In this document: positions 57,037 to 64,000 of the stretch, in pieces
Layout of the letters: each line of letters opens with the position of its first letter
Position numbering within the stretch: the stretch's first letter is position 1
Assembly (NCBI GenBank): GCA_045837725.1
Contig: JBEWZL010000163.1
Location: forward strand, 372,001-436,000
Length of the DNA stretch: 64,000 nt
Reading direction: 5' to 3'
Source: Vermamoeba vermiformis
Lineage: Eukaryota; Tubulinea; Echinamoebida
Position numbers and translations under genes: made by a program
Notes under the pieces: model-generated
The model's input: only the letters and a program-made list of their open reading frames with translations
What the model was told of the DNA's origin: nothing
The model's database searches: none

Positions 57037-58798
57037 TTATTTCGTTTCTTTAAGAGTCAAGTAAGTTTCGCCGTCTTCTTTGGAAGAGTTAGCCACCTTT
57101 TTAACGGCAGCAGTAAACTGGTCCTTGTTTTTAGACAACGCGGTTTTGAACTTTTTGACCAATTCGAGCAAGGGGATCTTGCCACGAACCAATAAATACT
57201 GACGCATCTCATCTTCGAGCTCTTTGTCAGCGGATGACGACGTCTTGGCCTATTTTGAATTAACATGTTTAGTATTGATTTTGGAACCGTTTGGTTTGCA
57301 TGTTTTACGTGCCTTCTTGTTGGATGTGGGTGACTCGTCTTCGTGTTTTCTCTTTTTAGAAGATGCCGCAGGTGTGGACGCTTCGAAATATTAATAACCA
57401 TCATAATAAAATATCAATGGAATGCAAGCTTACCTTGTTCTCCTTTTTCTGGTAGGTTGTCAGAGGATGGTTCAGATTTGACCTTGGCGGGAGTTTTGTC
57501 TGTTTTGTCTTCCTTTTTAGCAGGCTTGCTTTTACTTTTGTCCTTGCTATCTTCGCTCTTTTCAAAGCTTTCATCAGACGATTCATCGTCGTCCTAAGAT
57601 CAAGATCTGAGTTCAGCGCCGTTACACGAGCTTATTAACTGTACTTACACTTTCAAATAAGGTATTGTCCAATGTTCTAACCAATTTCTTTAATTCTTTG
57701 CCAGCGTCAGTCAATTCAAATTGATTTTGCTCCTGTTCTTCTTCTTTAATCGCAACAATGTCCTCCTTTTGATCGTCATCAAATCGGGTATTAAAATCGA
57801 ATTCTTCTCCTTTTTCTTCTGCATCACGTTCTAACTCGCGGTCGTTATCTTCATCTTCAACAATACTGCAAACAAAGAATTAAAAAATTGTCGTAGTAGC
57901 GCGCAACCGGATGAGTTCAACGTACTCGCCGAAGGCATGAAATTTATCAAAATCGACGTTCTTATTATCACCGTCTTCGTTCTTTTCTTTCTTTACACGA
58001 GCTGCTTTAGGTGCAGGCGAGTCGGCATCTTCTTTCTTCCTTATTTCAGCGAGCTACGAAAAATCGTCAACAATTCCGCCGTAGAAATAATTATCAGGAT
58101 TATATCGTGCTAATATCATTTTTATCATATGCAATAGAGTCGTAAGTACCTTTTCTTCTGCCTCTTCGAGTGTCATTTGTTGCAAATGAGGATTGAACGG
58201 GTAAAACTTGTACCAGTCCTCTATGGGAATTACTGAAAAAAAATCGCCCTAAATAAATTAATTAATTCTTCACTGCGCTAAAATAACAATTATTAGTCTT
58301 ACTTCTTTTACGAAGATAAAATATCGTGGTCTATCCACATTAGCCAATTGGCGAGCATTTTCTGTAACGACAGGTGCGTTTTGTTTAAATCCACCTTCTA
58401 ATTGTCCTTTAAGCAATACACTCTTATTGTCATCTTCCAAGATCCATGGCTTTAATCGAGTAATCCTTTCTTTTTTCTAGATTCAAGAAAATATTTTTAA
58501 ATAAATTGCAAACGCTTGCACAAAATAGTACAAATAATGTATATGCATAATAGGTATAAATAGAGCCAGGAGAAAAATTGTAGAAACATTTTGCAGATGT
58601 TTTTGGTTTTACCTTTTCGCTCATATTCTCTGTTTTAACTGCATTTTCAGACCCTTCGCGGTACATTTTAACAGGTTGTGGTAAGGTGGTGAAATCAATA
58701 GGCTTTTGCGCATGGATGCGAGCGACATTGTATGTTTTCTTCGGATTGTGACCAGATTTCAATGCATATTCATAATTTGTTCCATTATTCGCGGCCAT
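57037..58798 (-). CDS. GTF2F1: TFIIF alpha subunit (RAP74-like general transcription factor)
   Basis: Starts MAANNGTNYEYALKSGHNPK. The N-terminal half has the RAP74 dimerisation region (NVARIHAQKPIDFTTLPQPV, RITRLKPWILEDDNKSVLLK, LANVDRPRYFIFVK, SIPIEDWYKFYPFNPHLQQM). A long acidic and Lys/Ser-rich linker follows (NVDFDKFHAFGE, EDEDNDRELERDAEEKGEEF). The C-terminal winged helix (EDEMRQYLLVRGKIPLVELV, KFKTALSKNKDQFTAAVKKV, GETYLTLKETK) contacts the CTD phosphatase FCP1 and the pre-initiation complex in other species. Order, acidic linker and the winged-helix end all match RAP74. It acts with TFIIF-beta to recruit and stabilise RNA polymerase II at promoters. About eight exons; the start is placed at the only Met preceding the conserved block. 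Confidence 0.88.
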
Positions 58799-58959
58799 TG
58801 TTGTCTTTATTTACAAAATTATACACTAATAACATTTTGGTGTTCGCACGAATGTTTGTCGAATTTTTTTCGTCTTCTCTTGCGAAAGAATACAAGCGTG
58901 ACTTAACTCAAAAAACCACGACTTAATTGCAAAGCCAGTACGCGGCCTTTCGTGACTTC

Positions 58960-59647
58960 TTATGATACTCCATCAGGTAGATCACCAGCGCACAATAACT
59001 TGGCGTATTCTGCGTCTGTAACTTCTTTGACGACAACTTTTCCGATCAGATCTCCAACAATCGTTGCTAACTGATGCTTGCACTGATAGGCATTAGATGT
59101 ATATAGCGGCATCTGTATCGCTGTTTACTTACATATAACTCGTCGCGCTTTACTAAAACGTTGAAACTGAAGTCTGAACACGAACAATAATGTTTGAGGC
59201 ATAAATGCAATTCTGGATTATTCTTCGTGCCTAATAATATGCTCGTTACTATACTTATCCTTTCTTATAATGAGCGATTGAACGTTATCTAAGACGAGCA
59301 GGATCGGGCGTCAAAGTACGTACCTCCTTCGACTTGGTAAAACCTTCGACCGCTTGGCTTAGCAATGAAGCACGTGCAAGTCTTTCTGTCTATAATATTT
59401 AACGCTGTGATTGCCTTTTGACCAAAGAGAAAGTTCAACCTGATGAAATTAAAAAATTAATTCGAATAAAATTGCGATGAAAATAGGAGAGACTTACTGT
59501 AGCAGGTTGTCGTTACTAAGCGCTAATATATAATAGAAAAAATATTAAAAATTATTTTGAAAAAGCTCGTGGTCAGTAGAAATTACTTTTCGTTTCCTTG
59601 ATCTCTCTGAATAGGGCTTCAGCCGCTAGCATGATGTCTTGCGCCAT
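58960..59647 (-). CDS. ZSWIM7: ZSWIM7/SWS1-like SWIM-domain protein (Shu complex)
   Basis: A small gene of about six exons starting MAQDIMLAAEALFREIKETK. The middle reads LNFLFGQKAITALNIIDRKT and CFIAKPSGRRFYQVEG, the typical FIAxPSGRRxYQV of ZSWIM7. The SWIM zinc motif appears as HLCLKHYCSCSDFSFNVLVK and, across an intron, YCKHQLATIVGDLIG, giving the CxCx(n)CxH ligands. It ends KLCAGDLPDGVS. SWS1/ZSWIM7 pairs with the RAD51 paralogue SWSAP1 in the Shu complex, which promotes RAD51 filament assembly during homologous recombination. It is shorter than human ZSWIM7 at the C terminus but has all zinc ligands. Its start is only 117 bp from that of the HSBP1 gene, so they share a divergent promoter. 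Confidence 0.88.
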
Positions 59648-59764
59648 TTATGTTGATTGAATTTATAATGTATTACGCAACGTTCAGTTAGATTACTGTG
59701 TTCGCCGTTGGCTTGGTTGCGCTAATCTGACATAAATTCCGTTTGACAAACACATCAACACACA
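59648..59764. promoter_or_regulatory. Divergent promoter between ZSWIM7 and HSBP1
   Basis: The two start codons lie 117 bp apart, back to back, so this segment must serve both genes. No specific factor site stands out. Confidence 0.5.
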
Positions 59765-60261
59765 ATGTCAGAAAATCAAAATAACCCGCCCAACCCCGAA
59801 CAAAATAATGACGCTAATATTCTCAAACAAGAAGAGGAGTTTGCCAGAATGGTAAACGATTATTCGCAAAATTCTACTAGCAACGAAATTGATTGATAAT
59901 TTTTATTATTTATAGGTGCAAATGCTCGTTATGAATTTGGTACGAACAATAAATACCCACAAATGATCAAATTTTTAAAATTAATTGGTCAAATCTAGCA
60001 AACCCAAGTTGAAACGATGTGCAACAGCGTCTTAGAACGAAATATCCTTTTGACCAAAGCCACTAGCATATTTTGACATCGCATATATTCTTTATTCCTT
60101 AACCATTATTGATTTTACTGGACGAAATGGCTGATCGTGTCGGAGATCTTGAAAAAAGCATTGGCGTGCTCGTCGATCAAGCAGGCATTGACAAGGCAAA
60201 ATTCGCTGAAGAAATTAGCAAAGAACGATTAAAGGGTAGTAACCCCGAAAAAAAGAATTAG
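59765..60261 (+). CDS. HSBP1: Heat-shock factor-binding protein 1 (HSBP1)
   Basis: Four exons joined across two GT-AG introns and one AT-AC intron. Starts MSENQNNPPNPEQNNDANIL. The coiled-coil core reads EEEFARMVQMLVMNLQTQVE, TMCNSVLERMDEMADRVGDL, EKSIGVLVDQAGID, which lines up with the human protein's LTxxVQxLLQxMQxKFQTM, DQIIGRIDDMSSRIDDL, EKNIADLMTQAG. It ends ISKERLKGSNPEKKN. HSBP1 is a small trimeric or hexameric coiled coil that binds heat-shock factor 1 and damps the heat-shock response. The join ERM-DEM across the AT-AC intron is what makes the register agree with human HSBP1, strongly supporting that splice. Length (about 106 residues) is slightly longer than human HSBP1. Confidence 0.92.
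60042..60118 (+). other. U12-type AT-AC intron in HSBP1
   Basis: A 77-nt intron beginning ATATCCTTTT at 60042 and ending TTTTAC at 60118, with a perfect branch site TTCCTTAAC at 60095-60103. These are exact minor-spliceosome consensus words. Splicing joins A with TG to form the Met of LERM-DEMADRV, restoring the HSBP1 coiled-coil register. There is no AG at any position that could join these exons in frame, so a GT-AG intron is ruled out here. Confidence 0.95.
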
Positions 60262-60426
60262 CGCGTTGTATGATAGACACCAGATGTACAGTCAAAAAAA
60301 AAAGTAAAAGCTGCTAAGATTTTATTTTACATGAGTGGCACTAACCAAAAATAATAAATAGTGAGTATATATTCTCCTACAAGGCTATCAACTTTGCGCC
60401 AACGAGCATAAAGACCAGATTCCAAA

Positions 60427-62771
60427 CTACTTGTCCTCTTTCTTCTTCTTTTCCTTTTCTTTATGCTCCTTTTGTTCGTCATCGCGATCCTTATCTTTTT
60501 CCTTGTCTTTGTCTTTGTCCTTGTCTTTGTCCTTATCCTTATCCTTCTCGCGATGAGACTTCTTTCCTTCTTTGTACAACGGTTCTCGATGCGAGTTTGA
60601 AATCTCCTTTTTCGAGGGCGTGAGTGACTCGCCTAAGATTTTACTTGCTTTGCGCGCTGACCGTGTTCCGCCATCGCCTGGGATAATAATAATAAGTACA
60701 TATAACCAGTGTATGTGGTCTGGTTGACGGTACTTACTGGCACTCATGACACGTGGAGAAACATCGAGTGTTCGATCCGGAAGCAACAACAGTAACTCTC
60801 TCTTAACAACAGGCTCATCCCCGGCTACATTCTCAGACTGTTCCGTCATAATGGTGTTTGAATTGCTGCTGTTAGCCATGCTGTCGGTAGAACTGTTTGT
60901 GTTGGACTTTGAATCGGTCCCGTGTTCAATGACAACATCTAACATGATATTAGTACTTATAATGATAGTGTAGGTGCCGGGTACATACGACATCCGAAGT
61001 GTTTGCTCAATTTGTATCCCTTCACGTGAGCCGGTTGTGGTGCGAACTGCTTTGCGTTCGGATCTAAAACTGGCTGTGACTCGCCGAAATAATTTCTTAG
61101 TTTGCGACTCTTCTTGATCTGTTGTTTAATTTGTTGCCTTTCCATAGCGCTACTGTCCTCCTCTTCTTGTCCCTCTTCCTCTTTTTCTTTTTGGATGTAC
61201 GTCGGTCGACCGAAAAACTTGTTCAATTTGGCAACGTCGACGTGCTCAGGCTGAAGCATTCTTGATACTCTTCGAGAGAGTCCGAAGGGCTCTGGTATTA
61301 CGAACATTTTGTCAATTTAAAATGCAACGTAATTGCCGAAATAAAGATTAATCTTATTAAACGAAGCTAAATTTAGCAATCGAAAATAAAATTAAAATGA
61401 TTCGCGTATCCATAACGGTAAAGTAAAGTATAAATAGAAGGTCATGATAAGTTATTGTACCTTGTAAGGACGAAGGTTGCGACACATTCAAGCTCTCGCC
61501 GAAAAACTTTCCTACGCGACGATTCTTCTGTGACTCGTTCATATATCGTACATCTTCATCGTCCATCGACCTCTGAATGCCTAAACACGTCAAATAATAT
61601 AAATCAGTTTATCGGCAATTTTTAGTTGAGCGCATCCGAGTTGTACCTTGCCGATGCTCAAGAGGAATTTCTTCGCCGAAGATCTTCTTCATCTTGTACT
61701 CCTTGACATGGCGTGGTTGAGGTGCCACAGATACGAACGATTCGAAGGCAATAGGCATACCAAAGAATTTATGCAGTTTCTCCGCACCTTGAATCCATAA
61801 TTAGTCATTTAAAATCGGGAGGAAAAAAAGTTCGGATAAATTGAATATTGTGTGGGATACTCTAGATTAACAAGGCAAAGTAAATAAAATTTAAGCTGAG
61901 TCCCGGATTTGTACAAATTCTGATGGATCGTGGAGACGTCTCCAGTCGATTTAATATTCATTAAGCCTTATAGTACGTACCTGCACCTTTATTGGCAGAG
62001 AAAGCATCGAAAAGAACTTTTCTTTCGAGCTCATCTTGCGAAATTGCGGTGCCAGTCGAATGGCTTCTTTGTCTCGTTGATAAAGTGCCTAATGAGATAG
62101 GACTAGAATCGTTGTATGATTCGGGTGCACTACTACTAAGACTATCCGATAATCGAATAATGTCTTGGGCGGTGGCAATTGGAATTGGGGTCTAGATCAA
62201 GAAAACAATTATTCATGAACAAAAAATTAATTAACTCAACTTGGTACTTACGGATTGCGTTAGTGATATGCCGCCACGATCCTCAAATAAATTTTCTTTT
62301 TGTGGCTCATCTTCTGAAGCAGAAGACTCTGAACGCGGTGAATCTACAGGATTCTGATCTTCAACTTTTAATTCCTCTTCTTCTTTTGGTAGCGGCTCTA
62401 CTTGAGCTGGACTTATTGCTGATTTTGCTAGCTCTGTAGCGTGTCGTCGAACTATATCTGCAGCCGCATACCGAAGCACAGGGACGCTCTTTAAGTTGTG
62501 ATCAGATTTAAAGGTTATTTCGGTGGTGATTTCTTTTAGTTAATAGCATTGATAAATTAATATGTCATATTTGCCATCAATACCGACCATTGAGTATTTT
62601 CATATACGCAGCCGTAATTTAAGAATTAATAATCAATTCCGGCATCCGTTTTAAAACGAATATTATTATATTTTCACGCCATTAGTGCGATTAAAAAACT
62701 AATAATGATTATCTATAATATTATGAATGAGATAATGAGCTTACGTGAGCTTTACTGAGATCTTCTGACAT
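60427..62771 (-). CDS. Unknown scaffold-like protein with seven KLxKFFG-type repeats
   Basis: I do not recognise the family. The inferred start is MSEDLSKAH; after an intron it continues SVPVLRYAAADIVRRHATEL, which could belong to a small folded domain. Then come acidic Ser-rich linkers (VDSPRSESSASEDEPQKENL) carrying a repeated motif: AEKLHKFFGMP, YKMKKIFGEE, RRVGKFFGES, AKLNKFFGRP, RKLRNYFGES, YKLSKHFGCR and ARKASKILGES, seven copies spaced about 30-110 residues apart. A Lys/Asp/Glu run (KDKDKDKDKDKDKDKDKEKD) and a basic end follow. Each motif sits on a short basic helix next to disordered sequence, which suggests repeated docking sites for one partner (inference). About eight exons; the upstream start could lie in another exon nearer 63167, where a minus-strand frame is open. 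Confidence 0.68.
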
Positions 62772-63236
62772 CAAGGAGCTTTCGGTCCCCCCTTCAAGCA
62801 ATAAGTTCACAGCTATTAATAATAAATTAATATATTATTGCAATGTATTATAATCTCCGTTTGCCGCAGATGCACCGCTTGCACCAATGTAACGGACTTG
62901 CGTAATTCCGTTAGTAACTTACTTACTCTTCTATTACCAGGCAATAAGAGCCCAAATATGTCTGGCTGATGTGTTGGTGAATATTGATTCGGAAATTAAT
63001 AAATGATCACAACGATTCTGGGACAACCACCAAACGAGATTATATTGAAAATAATGACTACCTTTAGATACGCTTAAAACTATGAAATAATAATAAGAAA
63101 AACGTGACAAGCAGTATTCAAGTTGGATGGCTCTCATGAGCGTTCGAGCCAGGCTCGAAAAAGTCATTTCGCGCCAAAATCAGCGCCAACACAAATTTTC
63201 GACTTTTTGAATTTATTTTGTAATATTAAAAGCACC
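62772..63236. promoter_or_regulatory. Divergent spacer between the KFFG gene and the HAUS5-like gene
   Basis: About 465 bp separating two divergent starts. A minus-strand frame (62934-63167) begins MTFSSLARTLMRAIQLEYCL and could be an upstream exon of the KFFG gene, but I cannot join it in phase with confidence. Otherwise AT-rich with no recognisable element. Confidence 0.4.
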
Positions 63237-63522
63237 ATGGAAGAGAAACGCACTAAGTTCGCCGAGCAATTGCTTCGGTGGGCTACAGATGAAATGCAAT
63301 GGGCGCCTGAAACTAAATACGCCAATTCAGCGCCTCCCACAGTTGCAGATTTGAAAAAGCTTTATCGCGGAGAATCAGTCAACGCATTAACATTCTTAAT
63401 GTCACATATTAAATCCGAGAAGTACGTTCTGCTAAGATCTGCTTTGATCGATCAAGCCTAACTAATCTCTCAACAGGAATGTGAAGCTTATTAAGGGCAA
63501 TATTGAACTATATCCTTCATAA
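63237..63522 (+). CDS. HAUS5-like augmin N-terminal domain, short form
   Basis: Two exons. Starts MEEKRTKFAEQLLRWATDEM, then TVADLKKLYRGESVNALTFL and, across a GT-AG intron (GTACGT at 63422, CAG at 63476), MSHIKSEKNVKLIKGNIELY. This matches the N-terminal domain of augmin subunit HAUS5 (LxxWATEEM..., ...IWxYVxxHVxSxRTVxKIRGNLxxY). Augmin recruits gamma-tubulin to spindle microtubules to nucleate branches. Here the frame stops after about 76 residues (LYPS, stop at 63520-63522), whereas HAUS5 is usually several hundred residues of coiled coil. Either it is a short stand-alone relative, or an intron begins at the ATATCCTT that overlaps the last codons (see findings). Confidence 0.72.
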
Positions 63523-63948
63523 AAATATTTCTTAAATATTATATTGTTAACCGGGCTCAAATCCCCCCGTAAACCGTTTTATAAAACTGTTCAAATTAAA
63601 TTTAAGTTTTGATTTTATGCAATTGTTTAATTTCCGAAGCGATTTAGAACTTTTTAATTTATTTTGTTGAAAGAATTCGATAAATTAAAAATTTTAATAA
63701 TAATTAAACATTTTAATTAATCAATACTGGCGGTGCGATGCATTGCCCTCGCCCGTTAGCAATAGTAATATCACACGTATTTAGGGAAGTATATAATATT
63801 TATTTAACGTTGCAATACAAATATACAGTACGATCAGCGGGACAGCTGTTGTGCACTTGTGAGTGTCAGTAGCGGTGGTAGGTTCACTTACCCAAGGCGC
63901 CGTGTATCGTGTGGTTTTGTGGCTTACTTCGTGATTAAACTTTGAAAA
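63523..63948. other. AT-rich intergenic DNA
   Basis: About 425 bp, mostly AT-rich, becoming GC-richer after 63840 near the next start codon. No supported gene or element apart from the possible AT-AC acceptor noted for the HAUS5-like gene. Confidence 0.4.
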
Positions 63949-64000
63949 ATGAACGGAAAAGATTCTGCGGTGACGTCAAGCTCCTTCCAAATATGGTCAA
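63949..64000 (+). CDS. Start of an unidentified gene (3' partial)
   Basis: ATG at 63949 opens a frame (MNGKDSAVTSSSFQIWS) that stays open to the window edge. It is preceded by a GC-richer promoter-like segment. Too little sequence remains to name the product. Confidence 0.45.
   Translation, partial: MNGKDSAVTSSSFQIWS

Noticed and set aside
1-64000. Mobile elements, viral elements or CRISPR arrays
   Set aside because: No reverse transcriptase, transposase, integrase, capsid-like or envelope-like sequence, no long terminal or inverted terminal repeats and no regular spacer array were seen.

Overview
This is 64 kb of a gene-dense, intron-rich nuclear genome from what looks like a free-living unicellular eukaryote. 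Genes sit 80-1000 bp apart on both strands and are cut by many short introns (mostly 40-80 nt, GTACGT/GTAAGT donors, TAG/CAG acceptors, AT-rich with CTAAT/TTAAT branch-like words). Coding sequence favours low-complexity Asn/Gln/Ser and charged tails. PRC2 (EZH-type), SWS1/ZSWIM7, augmin-HAUS5-like, CLU-domain, PhyH and PAT-type GNAT genes plus AT-AC (U12-type) introns fit an amoebozoan or similar protist better than an animal, fungus or plant; this placement is inference. I see no bacterial genes, operons, CRISPR array or viral element.

Layout. 0-5.4 kb (+): 3' end of an unknown charged protein, a promoter with a tandem CCAAT-pair repeat, a PA-domain-like multi-pass membrane protein, and a PhyH-family dioxygenase. 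5.9-9.9 kb (-): an EZH histone methyltransferase sharing a 185-bp divergent promoter with TDP1 (10.0-12.3 kb, +). 12.4-16.1 kb (-): a PH-F-box-LRR protein and a four-helix membrane protein. 16.5-18.3 kb (+): a Sec14-like protein with a His/Lys/Glu tail. 19.4-21.9 kb (+): a PH-peroxiredoxin-like fusion. 21.9-26.7 kb (-): three consecutive unknown genes that look like divergent members of one new family. 27.8-35.8 kb: two nearly identical 55-residue Cys-rich proteins in inverted orientation, flanking a GPI-anchored SBBP-like secreted protein and an F-box/ankyrin gene that appears broken. 36.1-45.5 kb (-): NmrA-like reductase, CLU-domain protein, SLC49-like transporter. 45.9-48.2 kb (+): ataxin-3-like deubiquitinase with a C-terminal UBX domain. 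48.6-59.6 kb (-): ENT nucleoside transporter, a GPI-anchored secreted protein, a zinc-knuckle protein, a PAT-type acetyltransferase, TFIIF-alpha, and ZSWIM7. 59.8-60.3 kb (+): HSBP1. 60.4-62.8 kb (-): a protein with seven KLxKFFG-type repeats. 63.2-63.5 kb (+): a HAUS5-like N-terminal domain. A final gene starts at 63.9 kb and leaves the window.

The most informative signals are two convincing AT-AC introns (in HSBP1 and in the CLU gene), which imply a working minor spliceosome; the three-gene novel family at 22-27 kb; and the inverted Cys-rich pair, whose intron carries a small hairpin that has flipped between the copies. Several host genes show frame breaks, two of them exactly at homopolymer runs, so some are probably sequence errors. 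Exon boundaries are by eye from splice signals, phase and family similarity; gene spans run from the inferred start codon to stop codon and include introns.
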